A stretch of 64,000 nucleotides of DNA from Streptomyces gilvus. Lineage in GTDB: Bacteria > Actinomycetota > Actinomycetes > Streptomycetales > Streptomycetaceae. Each line of letters begins with the position of its first letter. Position 1 is the stretch's first letter. Below are positions 1 to 8,246 of the stretch, piece after piece. A program made the translations under genes and the position numbers. The DNA is taken from assembly GCF_022513565.1 (NCBI RefSeq), contig NZ_JAKWBE010000004.1:248001-312000 (forward strand), given 5' to 3'. The notes beneath the pieces were generated by a model, which was given only the letters and a program-made list of their open reading frames with translations, was not told the origin of the DNA and made no database searches.

Positions 1-771
1 GACCGCGACGCCCTGCCGCGCGCCGTCGACGGGCAGCGCTTCGACACCGTCATCCACGCCGCGACCGCGCTGCGCCAGGCGCCCATGCGCCACCGCGACA
101 TGTACGCGACCGACGCGCTGCGCACCGACGGCACCGCCCATCTCGTCGAGGCCGCACAGGCCACCGGCGCACGTCGCCTGATCAGCGAGTCGATGGTCTT
201 CGGGTACGGCTACGGGGACTTCGGCGACCACGTCATCACCGAGGACGACGTGTTCGGTCCGCGCGGCAGCACACCGGAGCTGGAGCGGCACGTCGAGGGT
301 ATGCGCGTCAAGGAACAACTGACCTTCGAGGCCGCCGGGTTGGAAGGCATCTCACTGCGCTTCGGCCTGTTCTACGGTCCCGGCGGCACCGACGCGATTC
401 TGCCCATGCTGCGCAGGCGGCAGCTGCCCGTCCCCGCCGACCACGGACGGCTGCTGCCGTGGATCGAGCTCACCGACGCGGCCCGCGCGGTGGCCGCCGC
501 CGTCGAACACGGCCGAGCGGGCCAGGCGTACAACATCACCGACCGCACCCCGTTCGGTTTCCGCGCCCATGTCCTGTGCGTGGCCGAGGAGTTCGGTCTG
601 CCCAGGCCGATGACCGTGCCGCGGTGGCTGACCCGCCCGATGTCCTACGCGCACACCATGTTCGCGACGAACATGCGCGTGTCCTCGGCGAAGGCGGAGC
701 GGGAGCTGGGCTGGACACCCGTGCACCCGTCCTGCCGGGACGGTCTGGCCGCGCTGGCCGCACGGCGTTGA
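1..771 (+). CDS. NAD(P)-dependent epimerase/dehydratase family protein (5' end outside window)
   Basis: The reading frame is open from base 1, so the N-terminal Rossmann nucleotide-binding motif lies upstream of the window. Visible short-chain (extended SDR) features are the strand FDTVIHAAT, then a segment running through LISESMVFGYGYGDFG where the catalytic Ser/Tyr region is expected. Substrate-side residues SLRFGLFYGPGG and the C-terminal part WIELTDAARAVAAAVE follow. It ends with the typical ELGWTPVHPSCRDGLAAL tail. Members act on nucleotide sugars or other carbonyl substrates in the cytoplasm, and the substrate cannot be read from this fragment. A strong hairpin follows the stop codon. 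Confidence 0.85.
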   Translation, partial: DRDALPRAVDGQRFDTVIHAATALRQAPMRHRDMYATDALRTDGTAHLVEAAQATGARRLISESMVFGYGYGDFGDHVITEDDVFGPRGSTPELERHVEGMRVKEQLTFEAAGLEGISLRFGLFYGPGGTDAILPMLRRRQLPVPADHGRLLPWIELTDAARAVAAAVEHGRAGQAYNITDRTPFGFRAHVLCVAEEFGLPRPMTVPRWLTRPMSYAHTMFATNMRVSSAKAERELGWTPVHPSCRDGLAALAARR

Positions 772-780
772 CCGCCGACC

Positions 781-818
781 GGGGCCGTTCGGACCGGAGT
801 TGGAGGCCGAACGGCCCC
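781..818. terminator. Intrinsic-type hairpin after the epimerase gene
   Basis: A perfect 12-bp stem (GGGGCCGTTCGG at 781-792 paired with 807-818) encloses a 14-nt loop, ten bases after the epimerase stop codon. It lacks a clear T-tract, as is usual in high-GC actinomycetes. Confidence 0.6.
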
Positions 819-870
819 CCGCGAGCGGAGTCCGCGGCTGGGAACCTGATACGGGGGAGAGCCTCCCGGC

Positions 871-1628
871 GCCCTTCTCTCCCGCTCGGGGCGCACGGTC
901 GAGGCGGCGGGCCCGCCGATCGCCGAGGGGAGCCGCATCGGCGGGCCCGGCTCGGACCGCGACGCGCGCCCACAGTGAGCGGCGTGGCCCGGCTCGGCTC
1001 GCGGGTTGCGATGCCCGTACCCGCAGCGAGCCACGTGGGCTGGCTCGGCTCGGGTTGCGATGTGCGTGCCCGCTGCGAGCCGCGTGGGCGGGCTCGGCTT
1101 GGGACGCGATGCCCGCGTCGCAGCGAGCCGCGTCGGCGGGCCGACGCCCGCGCCGGCAGCGCCCGGGCGGGGCACCACACGCTCCGCCCGGACCCGTGCG
1201 ATCGTCTACGGGCTTCCCGTCGGACGCCCTTCCCTCCCGCTCAGGGCGCACGGTCGAGGCGGCGGGTCCACCGATCGCCGAGGGGAGCCGCGTGGGCGGG
1301 CTCGGCTTGGGACGCGATGCCCGCGTCGCAGCGAGCCGCGTCGGCGGGCCGGGCCCGGGATCGCGATGCCCGTGCCCGCTGCGAGCCGCGTGGGCGGGCT
1401 CGGCTTGGGACGCGATGCCCGCGTCGCAGCGAGCCGCGTCGGCGGGCCGGGCCCGGGATCGCGATGCCCGTGACCGCAGCGAGCCGCGTCGGCGGGCCCG
1501 GCTCGCGCCCCGACGCCCGCACTCGCAGCGCCGGGGCGGTGGCACCACGCGCCCGCGCCCAGAGCGTCCGGGCGGGGCGTCAAACGCTCCGCCCGGACCC
1601 GTGCGATCGTCTACGGCCTTCCCGCCGC
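871..1628. repeat. GC-rich tandem and segmental repeat array, non-coding
   Basis: About ten degenerate units of 48-50 bp are recognisable from their shared opening GCGAGCCGCGTSGGCGGG and shared ending GATGCCCG. A 98-bp pair of units starting near 1283 is repeated almost perfectly starting near 1381. Two larger blocks are duplicated too: 871-943 resembles 1228-1292, and 1165-1222 resembles 1569-1628. Unit lengths are not multiples of three, and every frame is open only because of the extreme GC, so I read this as non-coding. It fills the gap between the epimerase terminator and the GlsB-like gene. Confidence 0.75.
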
Positions 1629-1630
1629 CG

Positions 1631-1894
1631 TCAGCGGTGCGCCTTCGCGCGGTCCAGGGCAGCCACGCCGACCGCGGCCAGGCCGATCTGGATGAGCCAC
1701 TCGATCCAGTCGACGCCCTTGGTGTCCTGGACGCCGATTCCGGCGGCGATCGCCGAGCCGATCAGTGCGGCCACGATGCCGACGAGGATCGTCCACAGGA
1801 TGCCGATGCGCTGGCGGCCGGGAACCACGAGGCGACCCAGCACGCCGATGATGATGCCGATGAGAATGGCACTGATGATGCCCGAGATCTCCAT
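1631..1894 (-). CDS. GlsB/YeaQ/YmgE family stress-response membrane protein
   Basis: This is an 87-residue, almost wholly hydrophobic protein with three predicted membrane segments (about residues 3-23, 31-53 and 63-80). It has the family's glycine-rich pattern, including IIIGVLGRLVVPGRQ and a central AALIGSAIAAGIG. Length fits the transglycosylase-associated/GlsB family, small inner-membrane proteins often induced by stress but without a defined reaction. The start is an ATG preceded by GGGGCGGAG. It stands alone between the repeat array and the divergent secreted-protein gene. Confidence 0.85.
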   Translation of the reverse strand: MEISGIISAILIGIIIGVLGRLVVPGRQRIGILWTILVGIVAALIGSAIAAGIGVQDTKGVDWIEWLIQIGLAAVGVAALDRAKAHR

Positions 1895-2119
1895 CTCCGC
1901 CCCTCTTCGTCCGAACCCCCGCTCCTTCCCTCTGCCCGCAGAATGCGGAGGCAGTCCGCTCCGGTTATTGCCGGGACTTTCTGTTCACCCGGCCGTCATG
2001 CCATGTACCTTTCAAGCGTTCAACGCGTGTAGAAGTCTGAACTCCCCGTCTACGCGCGCAGATCGGCGCCCGCACCGCCCGCACCGCCTCTACCCCATCC
2101 CCTCACGGAGGTTCGACGG

Positions 2120-3574
2120 ATGCTCGGATCCAGAAGATCCCGCCGCAGACTGACCACCGCCCTGGCCGGCCTCGGGCTGCTCGTCACCGGGGCCGCCCTC
2201 CAGGTCGCCGCTCCGGCCACGCCCGCTCACGCAGCCACCACGCACCGCGTCCTGTTCGACGACGGCCACGCCGAGGAGGCCGGCAACGCCGACTGGATCA
2301 TCTCGACCAGCAAGCCCGACCCGCTCGCCCAGGACTCCTCCCCGTCCGCCGAGACGGACTGGACCGGCGCGTTGTCGTCCTGGGGCGTCGCCCTGCAGAA
2401 GACCGGCAACTACAGCCTGAAGACCGCGACCAGCGCCCTCACCTACGGCGGCTCGTCGTCCACGGACCTGTCGAACTTCGACACCCTGGTCCTGCCCGAG
2501 CCGAACACGCTGTTCACGTCCGCCGAGAAGACGGCGATCATGAACTTCGTGAAGAACGGCGGCGGCCTGTTCATGATCTCCGACCACACCGGCGCCGACC
2601 GCAACAACGACGGCGAGGACGCGGTCGAGATCCTCAACGACCTGATGACGAACAACAGCGTCGACTCCACCGACCCGTTCGGCTTCTCCATCGACTCGCT
2701 GGACATCAGCTCCGGCTACCCGGCCGCGATCAGCGACAGCACCGACCCGGTGCTGCACGGCTCCTTCGGCACAGTCACCAAGAGTCTGATCGCCGACGGC
2801 ACGACGGCCACCCTCAAGCCGTCCGACAACTCCTCCGTCAAGGGCCTGGTCTACCGCTCCGGCTACTCCGGAAACACCGGCGCCTTCTTCCTGACGTCCA
2901 CCTTCGGCAGCGGCCGCGTCGCCTTCTGGGGCGACAGCTCCCCGATCGACGACGGCACCGGCCAGTCCGGCAACACCCTCTACGACGGCTGGAACGACTC
3001 CGGCGCCACCAACGCGGCCCTCGCCCTGAACGCCACCGCGTGGCTGGCCGGGGACGGCAGCAGCAGCGGCGGAGGCGGAAGCGGCGGGGGCACCGGCACG
3101 TGCACCGCGGCCCAACTGCTGGGCAACAACGGCTTCGAGTCCGGAAACACCACCTGGAGCGCATCCAGCGGAGTGATCACCAACTCCAGCAGCGAGTCGG
3201 CCCGTACGGGCTCGTACTACGCCTGGCTGGACGGGTACGGGACGGCCACCACGGACACCCTCTCCCAGTCGGTGACCATCCCGTCCGGCTGCACCACCGC
3301 CGCGCTCAGCTTCTATCTGCACGTCGACACGGCGGAGACCAGCACCAGCACCGCCTACGACACCCTGAAGGTCCAGGTCCTCAACAGCTCCGGCACGGTC
3401 CTGAGCACCCTGGCCACCTATTCCAACCTCAACGCGGCCAGCGGCTACACCCAGCGCAGCTTCAGTCTGGCGAGCTACGCCGGCCAGACCGTCACCCTGA
3501 AGTTCACCGGCACCGAGGGCTCCACCCTGCAGACGTCCTTCGTCATCGACGACACCGCGCTCAACGTCAGCTGA
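2120..3574 (+). CDS. Secreted two-domain protein (GATase-like domain plus C-terminal binding domain)
   Basis: The 484-residue protein begins with a twin-arginine-rich signal peptide (residues 1-38, RRSRRR then a hydrophobic core, cleavage near PAHA). Residues about 40-310 look like a class I GATase/DUF4350-type fold, with [14 protein letters not shown], then [19 protein letters not shown], then a late [15 protein letters not shown] flexible Ser/Gly linker (about 313-328) leads to a beta-rich domain (about 330-484), starting [14 protein letters not shown] and ending in [12 protein letters not shown]. That second domain is the one often attached to secreted Streptomyces peptidases. The start has a GGAGG about 9 bp upstream. 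The enzymatic activity, if any, is unknown. The 225 bp upstream hold only a presumed promoter. Confidence 0.75.
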   Translation: MLGSRRSRRRLTTALAGLGLLVTGAALQVAAPATPAHAATTHRVLFDDGHAEEAGNADWIISTSKPDPLAQDSSPSAETDWTGALSSWGVALQKTGNYSLKTATSALTYGGSSSTDLSNFDTLVLPEPNTLFTSAEKTAIMNFVKNGGGLFMISDHTGADRNNDGEDAVEILNDLMTNNSVDSTDPFGFSIDSLDISSGYPAAISDSTDPVLHGSFGTVTKSLIADGTTATLKPSDNSSVKGLVYRSGYSGNTGAFFLTSTFGSGRVAFWGDSSPIDDGTGQSGNTLYDGWNDSGATNAALALNATAWLAGDGSSSGGGGSGGGTGTCTAAQLLGNNGFESGNTTWSASSGVITNSSSESARTGSYYAWLDGYGTATTDTLSQSVTIPSGCTTAALSFYLHVDTAETSTSTAYDTLKVQVLNSSGTVLSTLATYSNLNAASGYTQRSFSLASYAGQTVTLKFTGTEGSTLQTSFVIDDTALNVS

Positions 3575-3582
3575 CCCACGTG

Positions 3583-3608
3583 GGGGCCCGGCTTCCGCGC
3601 CGGGCCCC
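3583..3608. terminator. Bidirectional hairpin between convergent genes
   Basis: A perfect 10-bp stem (GGGGCCCGGC with GCCGGGCCCC) and a 6-nt loop lies between the stop of the secreted protein and the stop of the minus-strand remnant, so it can serve both. Confidence 0.7.
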
Positions 3609-3614
3609 ACACCG

Positions 3615-3947
3615 TCACTGCGCCGGGACGGTCCGCTCCGGCGTGTTCCATCCGGAGACCCGCACGCTCGGCGCCGAACCGTGCAGATCAGCCGTCCGGT
3701 AGGTGGCGGTCAGCGTCACCGACTCGCCGGGCCACAGGCTCACGTCGTCGTCGCTCCACTGGACGGGGAGCACCGGCTGCCCGTGCGCGTCCACGACATG
3801 GACGTCCGTGAGCAGCGACGGGGACGGGACACGCGTGAGCCGGCCCGGTGGGGCGGCCCGGTGGTGGGGGTGGGCCCAGGCACTGGTTGTCAGGGGACCC
3901 AGCAGACCCAGGACTGCGGCGGCCGTGGCGAGACGGTGTCTGTTCAC
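3615..3947 (-). pseudogene. Collapsed remnant of a secreted family-2 glycosidase (exo-glucosaminidase-like): signal peptide joined to C-terminal domain
   Basis: The 110-residue frame is intact but chimeric in content. Residues 1-26 are a signal peptide (MNRHRLATAAAVLGLL, cleavage near AWA). Residues 45-110 match, from memory, the last Ig-like domain of secreted family-2 glycosidases of the exo-beta-D-glucosaminidase/mannosidase type. The recognisable parts are a LPVQWSDDDVSLWPGESVTL run and a closing APSVRVSGWN. The catalytic (beta/alpha)8 barrel of some 700 residues is missing. It sits beside a ROK repressor and under an operator-like palindrome, which fits loss of the middle of an amino-sugar glycosidase gene. 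It could instead be a deliberately small secreted binding protein. Confidence 0.6.
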
Positions 3948-3965
3948 GGAGTCTCCAGCCCCTTC

Positions 3966-3985
3966 GTAAAGTTAGGAAACTTTAC
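3966..3985. promoter_or_regulatory. Operator-like palindrome (ROK-type) upstream of the glycosidase remnant
   Basis: GTAAAGTTAGGAAACTTTAC has perfect 8-bp arms around a 4-bp centre, 19 bp upstream of the remnant's ATG. It resembles sites recalled for CsnR-like ROK repressors of chitosan-utilisation genes in Streptomyces. A related site lies at 5277-5298. Confidence 0.6.
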
Positions 3986-4050
3986 TAACGCGGGTCACGC
4001 TACGGCGCCCCGTAGGCCGTGTCAATCACCGTGACGCCCGCGCGAGTTGC

Positions 4051-5235
4051 TCAGGACGCGGCCGAACGGCGCTCGAACACCACGTCCCGGGCCGTGCCGA
4101 GCGCCGTCGCCACCGCGCCCAGCAGCACCGCGTCCTCGCCGAGCCGGCTGGGCGCGATCCTCGGCCGCAGCGGGGTCAGCGTCCGCAGATGATCCCGCAC
4201 CGGCTTGAGCAGCAGGTCCACGCTGTGGCCGACCCCGCCGCCGAGCACCACGAGATCGGGGTCGAGGACGGCCGCCGCGGCCGCGACCGTGTGCGCGATC
4301 CGCTCGCCCTCCAGGCGTACGGCCCTGACCGCCGCCTCGTCCCCGCGCCGGGCGGCGTCGAACACGGCCTTCGCGGTGAGCTGCCCGCTCATCCCGAACC
4401 TGCGCGCCGCCTCCACCACGGCCACCCCCGACACCGCGTCCTCCAGCCGCTCCGGCTTCTGCTGTCCCGGCCACGGCAGGAACCCGATCTCCCCGGCCAG
4501 CCCGTGCGCCCCCGTGAACAGTCGCCCCTCGCTGACCACGCCCATGCCGAGCCCGGTGCCGATCAGGATGTACGCGAACAGCCTGCTGCCCGCGCCGACG
4601 CCGTAGGTGTACTCGCCGAGCGCCGCCAGATTGGCGTCGTTGTGCACCTCCAGCGGCACGCCCAGCTCCTCCCGCATCCGGTCGAACAGCCCGGCCCGCC
4701 CCCAGCCCGGCAGGTGCATCGCGTACCGCACCCGGTGCTGCTTCTCGTCGTACACCCCGGGCGTGCCCACCACCGCGTGCACCACCTCGTCCGGCGCCAC
4801 CCCGGAACCGGCGACCACCTGGCGGGCCGTCGTCACCACCAGGTCGGCCATCGCCCGGGAGCTGCGGGCCCGGTTGCGCACCTCGGAGCGGGCGACCACG
4901 GATCCGTCGAGGTCGGCGACCGCGACCCGCAGCCAGCTGCGGCCGACGTCGATGCCGAGCGCGTACCCGGCCGCCGGGTCGGGTGCGTACAGAACGGCGA
5001 CGCGGCCTCTTTCCGGCGCGTGGGTACCCACCTCGTGCACGAGTCCCGCCGCTTCCAGGGAGGCGAGGGCGCTGGACACCGTCGGCTTGGACAACCCCGT
5101 CTCCCGCGCGAGCTGGGCACGGGAGGCCGCCCCCGCGGCGCGCAGCCGGTCGAGCAGCAGGCGCTCGTTGGTGCTGCGCAGCCGCCGGCGGTTCCAGGGC
5201 TGTTCCTGCTGGTCTACGGCGTCACTGGCGGGCAT
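4051..5235 (-). CDS. ROK family transcriptional regulator
   Basis: This 394-residue protein has an N-terminal winged helix (about residues 20-75; ASRAQLARETGLSKPTVSSA) followed by a ROK sugar-kinase-like domain. The domain has the phosphate-binding start GIDVGRSWLRVAVADLDGS, VGTPGVYDE and a GTGLGMGVVSEGRLF loop. After GAHGLAGEIGF the usual zinc-binding cluster (CxCGxxGCxE) is absent, so it lacks the metal site seen in many ROK proteins. Such proteins repress sugar-uptake and glycosidase genes and release DNA on binding a sugar. It is divergent from the APC permease and convergent with nothing; the glycosidase remnant follows it on the same strand. Confidence 0.9.
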   Translation of the reverse strand: MPASDAVDQQEQPWNRRRLRSTNERLLLDRLRAAGAASRAQLARETGLSKPTVSSALASLEAAGLVHEVGTHAPERGRVAVLYAPDPAAGYALGIDVGRSWLRVAVADLDGSVVARSEVRNRARSSRAMADLVVTTARQVVAGSGVAPDEVVHAVVGTPGVYDEKQHRVRYAMHLPGWGRAGLFDRMREELGVPLEVHNDANLAALGEYTYGVGAGSRLFAYILIGTGLGMGVVSEGRLFTGAHGLAGEIGFLPWPGQQKPERLEDAVSGVAVVEAARRFGMSGQLTAKAVFDAARRGDEAAVRAVRLEGERIAHTVAAAAAVLDPDLVVLGGGVGHSVDLLLKPVRDHLRTLTPLRPRIAPSRLGEDAVLLGAVATALGTARDVVFERRSAAS

Positions 5236-5276
5236 CGCACCATTCTCACTTATCCGTTGGGGCCTCTTGACGCATC

Positions 5277-5298
5277 AAGTAAGCCTCCTTAACTTTAT
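5277..5298. promoter_or_regulatory. Second ROK-type operator between the ROK gene and the permease
   Basis: Read on the minus strand, the site is ATAAAGTTAAGGAGGCTTAC. It shares TAAAGTT, AGGA and CTT-AC with the palindrome at 3966-3985, apart from one extra base. Its place, 42 bp before the ROK start codon and 64 bp before the permease, suits autoregulation and control of both divergent genes. Confidence 0.5.
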
Positions 5299-5361
5299 CC
5301 GCCAGTCAGCCTCGCCGGGCCAGCCTTGGGCTGCCCAGCGCCCGGTGCCTCGGGAGTCCCC

Positions 5362-6810
5362 ATGTCCGGTAGTCCGCCACCCAACGGTGGTTTCGTCCGT
5401 CGCGTAGGCCTGTTCCAGGCCACCGCCATCAACATGAGCCAGATGTGCGGCATCGGCCCGTTCGTCACGATCCCGCTGATGGTCGCCGCCTTCGGCGGCC
5501 CGCAGGCGGTGATCGGGTTCGTCGCGGGCGCGGTCCTCGCCCTCGCCGACGGGCTGGTGTGGGCCGAACTGGGCGCCGCGATGCCCGGTTCCGGCGGCAG
5601 TTACGTCTATCTCCGCCAGGCCTTCCAGTACCGCACGGGCCGGCTGATGCCGTTCCTGTTCGTCTGGACGGCGATGCTCTTCATCCCGCTGATCATGTCG
5701 ACCGGTGTCGTCGGCTTCGTCCAGTACCTGGGCTATCTCGCCCCGGACCTGACCAGGACCCAGGGCGACCTGATCGGCCTCGGCGTCATCCTGCTCGTGG
5801 TCGTCCTGCTGTGGCGGGGCATCGAGAACATCGCCCGGATCACCGCGGTGATGTGGGCGGTCATGATCGCCTCCGTGGTGCTGGTGATCCTCGCCGCGGC
5901 CACCGACTTCAGCGCGCACCTCGCCTTCACCTACCCCGCGCACGCCTTCGACCTGGGCAGCAACCACTTCTGGATCGGCTTCGCGGCCGGCCTGACCATC
6001 GGCATCTACGACTACCTCGGCTACAACACCACGGCCTACATGGGCGCCGAGATCAAGGACCCCGGCCGGGTCCTGCCCCGCTCGATCATCTACGCCATCC
6101 TCGGCATCATGACGATCTACCTGCTGCTGCAGATCGGCACGCTGGGTGTGATCGACTGGCACCGGATGACGGACGCCAAGGACATCGCCTCCACCTCGGT
6201 GGCCTCGGCGGTGCTGGAGAAGACCTGGGGCAAGGGGGCCGCCGACACGGTCACCGTGCTCATCCTGATCACGGCGTTCGCCTCCGTCTTCACCGGCCTG
6301 CTCGGCGGCTCGCGGGTCCCCTACGACGCCGCCCGCGAGCGGGTCTTCTTCCGCCCCTACGCCAAACTGCACCCCAAGCACCGCTTCCCGATGCTGGGCC
6401 TCGCGACCATGGGCGTGATCACCGCGATCGGCTTCCTCATCGGTCGGCACACCGACCTCGCGACCCTGATCCAGCTGCTGACCACGGTCATGGTCATCGT
6501 CCAGGCGCTGGCCCAGATCATCGCGCTGACGGTGCTGCGCAAGCGGCAGCCGACGCTGAAGCGGCCGTACCGCATGTGGCTGTACCCGGTGCCGAGCATC
6601 ATCGCCTTCGTCGGCTGGTGCGTGATCTACGGATACGCCGACAAGAACTCGCCCGGCCGCCATCCCATCGAGTGGTCGCTGGCCTGGCTGGCCCTCGGCT
6701 GTCTCGCGTACGTGCTGTGGGCGCGCTTCGAGAAGGTGTGGCCGTTCGGTCCCAAGGAGATCTCCGAGGAGTACCTGACCCCGCCGGAACCGGAGCCGGC
6801 GGGCACCTGA
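5362..6810 (+). CDS. APC superfamily amino-acid permease
   Basis: This is a 482-residue integral membrane protein with about 12 hydrophobic helices. The N-terminal helix carries the APC signature region MSQMCGIGPFVTIPLMVAAF. The conserved MPGSGGSYVYLRQAF follows helix 2, and the QKxLKRPYRxW-type stretch before the last helices is typical (QPTLKRPYRMWLYPVPS). It imports an amino acid or polyamine with proton coupling; the substrate is not evident. The ATG at 5362 has GGGAG 5 bp upstream and is preferred over a TTG at 5326. It faces the ROK gene across a shared regulatory region and ends in a strong terminator. Confidence 0.9.
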   Translation: MSGSPPPNGGFVRRVGLFQATAINMSQMCGIGPFVTIPLMVAAFGGPQAVIGFVAGAVLALADGLVWAELGAAMPGSGGSYVYLRQAFQYRTGRLMPFLFVWTAMLFIPLIMSTGVVGFVQYLGYLAPDLTRTQGDLIGLGVILLVVVLLWRGIENIARITAVMWAVMIASVVLVILAAATDFSAHLAFTYPAHAFDLGSNHFWIGFAAGLTIGIYDYLGYNTTAYMGAEIKDPGRVLPRSIIYAILGIMTIYLLLQIGTLGVIDWHRMTDAKDIASTSVASAVLEKTWGKGAADTVTVLILITAFASVFTGLLGGSRVPYDAARERVFFRPYAKLHPKHRFPMLGLATMGVITAIGFLIGRHTDLATLIQLLTTVMVIVQALAQIIALTVLRKRQPTLKRPYRMWLYPVPSIIAFVGWCVIYGYADKNSPGRHPIEWSLAWLALGCLAYVLWARFEKVWPFGPKEISEEYLTPPEPEPAGT

Positions 6811-6861
6811 GAAAACGCGCGGTGCCCGTGCCGCGCCTGAGCCAGAGTCTCGTCATCCATG

Positions 6862-6903
6862 AAGCCTCCCCGGGCGGACCACCATCCGCCCGGGGAGGCT
6901 TTT
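6862..6903 (+). terminator. Strong intrinsic terminator after the permease
   Basis: A perfect 17-bp stem (AAGCCTCCCCGGGCGGA at 6862-6878 with 6885-6901) encloses a 6-nt loop and ends in TTT. It lies 51 bp after the permease stop and just before the acetyltransferase. Confidence 0.9.
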
Positions 6904-6931
6904 CCCATGTCCCCTGAAAGGCAGGACCCCC

Positions 6932-7510
6932 GTGCCAGACGTCTCCGTCCGCACCGCCACCGCCGAGGACCGCCCCACCGTCGAGCGGTTGTGGCTGATG
7001 TTCCGTCACGACCTGTCCGGATTCATGGGCGTCCTGCCCAACCCCGACGGGACGTTCCGCAGCGACCGGGTCGACGCCGCCTTCGCCGAGGACGGCTGGG
7101 CACCGTACCTCTTCCTTCGTGACGAACGGCCCGTGGGGTTCGCGTTCGTCCGCGGGCTGAACGGGCCGACACGCGTGCTGAACAGCTTCTTCGTGGTACG
7201 CGGCGCGCGCCGCGAGGGCATCGGGACACGCACGGTCCGCGAGGTCGTTCAGCGCCACCCCGGCCGGTGGGAGATCGCCTTCCAGTACGAGAACGAGCCC
7301 GCCGTCCGCTTCTGGCGCCGCGTCGCCTCCATACACGCCCCGGACGCCTGGACCGAGGAGACCCGCCCGGTCCCGGACCGCCCGGACCTGCCGCCGGACG
7401 TGTGGATCTCCTTCGACGCGGGCGCTCGCGGCCAGAACATCCCGGGCACGGGCGGAAAAACACCCGCCGACAGGACCGACCGTTTGCGGTGGACATGTCC
7501 GCGCCGATAG
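6932..7510 (+). CDS. GNAT family N-acetyltransferase
   Basis: The 192-residue protein has the GNAT order: an N-terminal VSVRTATAEDRPTVERLW strand-helix, a central strand RPVGFAFVRGL, and motif A as FVVRGARREGIGTRTVREV, where the RxxGIG loop binds acetyl-CoA pyrophosphate. Next comes the WEIAFQYENEPAVRFWRR motif B that ends the fold. About 35 C-terminal residues beyond are low-complexity and may be untranslated in relatives. It transfers acetyl from acetyl-CoA to an unknown amine in the cytosol. The GTG at 6932 follows the permease terminator, so it is likely transcribed on its own. Confidence 0.85.
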   Translation: MPDVSVRTATAEDRPTVERLWLMFRHDLSGFMGVLPNPDGTFRSDRVDAAFAEDGWAPYLFLRDERPVGFAFVRGLNGPTRVLNSFFVVRGARREGIGTRTVREVVQRHPGRWEIAFQYENEPAVRFWRRVASIHAPDAWTEETRPVPDRPDLPPDVWISFDAGARGQNIPGTGGKTPADRTDRLRWTCPRR

Positions 7511-7574
7511 GGGGCAAGCGAACACTGCGCAGCCGTTGTCGGAAATCGAGGTCGAAACTGGAGGTGCTGCCGCT

Positions 7575-7742
7575 ATGGGCGCGAAGGTGTTGGAGCGGTT
7601 TCCTGCGGGAGCTCCGCGCGGATCGTGGCCGGCAGAGGAGTACGCGGCGAGGCGCCGCGCCGAGGGTGAACCGGCGACGGTCGTCATGGACCTGAAGTCC
7701 GACGCGTTCCTCGTGGTGATCCCGAGCGGCGACGAGGACTGA
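7575..7742 (+). CDS. Small conserved hypothetical protein
   Basis: This 55-residue acidic protein has a well-formed core, SWPAEEYAARRRAEGEPATV then VVMDLKSDAFLVVI. I recall similar short proteins in other Streptomyces genomes but no function. The ATG at 7575 is preferred because GGAGG lies 10 bp upstream. An upstream TTG at 7536 would add 13 unremarkable residues. It precedes, with 117 bp between, the STAS/RDD operon and its conserved dyad. Confidence 0.6.
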   Translation: MGAKVLERFPAGAPRGSWPAEEYAARRRAEGEPATVVMDLKSDAFLVVIPSGDED

Positions 7743-7760
7743 GCGGGCCCCTGCGGCTCC

Positions 7761-7783
7761 GGTCACCCGCTGGGGGTGAGGCC
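7761..7783. promoter_or_regulatory. Conserved dyad, copy A, 77 bp before the STAS gene start
   Basis: The core TCACCCGCTGGGGGTGA is followed by GGCC. The same dyad (TCACCY-N5-RGGTGA followed by GGCC) recurs at 11846-11868 and 12274-12296, each 76-77 bp from a start codon. Confidence 0.6.
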
Positions 7784-7859
7784 GAGGGGCGCCCGGACGG
7801 TCGATTCTGCGAGAGTACGGCCGACCGGGGCATGACGCCTCCCGCCGGAAGGAGTGCCC

Positions 7860-8246
7860 GTGACCACCGGCAGCGACACCCACTGGGCGGGGGACCGGCT
7901 GCGGGCGGTCCCCGGGGCGCGAACGCTGTCGGACCACCGGCGACCGTGGCTGGTCAAGGACCTGGTCGCCGACGCCACCCTGCCACCGCCCTGGATCGTG
8001 GTCGCTGCGGCGCCCATGACCGGCGTGGACACCACCGCGGCCGATGTCCTGAACGACCTCGACGTGGGGTTCAAGGTCCGCCACGTCCATCTCGTCTTCG
8101 CCGGGATCGAGCGCAACCGACTCACCCGGACCATCGATCCGGCCCACTTCTGCCCCACCGTGGAGACCGCTGTGGCCGCCTTCCGCCGGCGCACCGGAGT
8201 CGAGTGGGCCGCCGGGGCCTCCACGCAAGCACTCGGTGAGGGGTGA
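7860..8246 (+). CDS. Orphan STAS-domain protein resembling the C-terminal domain of SulP transporters
   Basis: This is a 128-residue soluble protein with no membrane segment. The stretch WIVVAAAPMTGVDTTAADVL and then LNDLDVGFKVRHVHLVFAGI reads like the beta-strand/helix core of a SulP STAS domain, in which DVTAADxLxEL is usual. FCPTVETAVAAFRRR matches the closing helix. STAS domains bind nucleotides or partner proteins and tune anion transporters or anti-sigma pathways. The GTG at 7860 has GGAAGGAG 5 bp upstream, better placed than the GTG at 7854. Its stop overlaps the next start in a GTGA, so the two are translationally coupled. There is no SulP membrane part next to it. Confidence 0.6.
   Translation: MTTGSDTHWAGDRLRAVPGARTLSDHRRPWLVKDLVADATLPPPWIVVAAAPMTGVDTTAADVLNDLDVGFKVRHVHLVFAGIERNRLTRTIDPAHFCPTVETAVAAFRRRTGVEWAAGASTQALGEG

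Noticed and set aside
352..1583. Several long open frames on both strands across the repeat array
   Set aside because: They are mutually overlapping, Arg/Pro/Ala-rich and caused by GC-rich repeats whose 48-50 bp units shift frame; codon bias and starts are not gene-like.
871..1628. CRISPR array
   Set aside because: Repeats are degenerate, contiguous and without unique spacers, and no cas genes are present.
2090..3610. 506-codon antisense frame opposite the secreted protein
   Set aside because: It is the classic high-GC shadow of a gene with strong third-position bias; its translation is Gly/Val/Arg-rich without domains, while the plus-strand frame has a signal peptide and domains.
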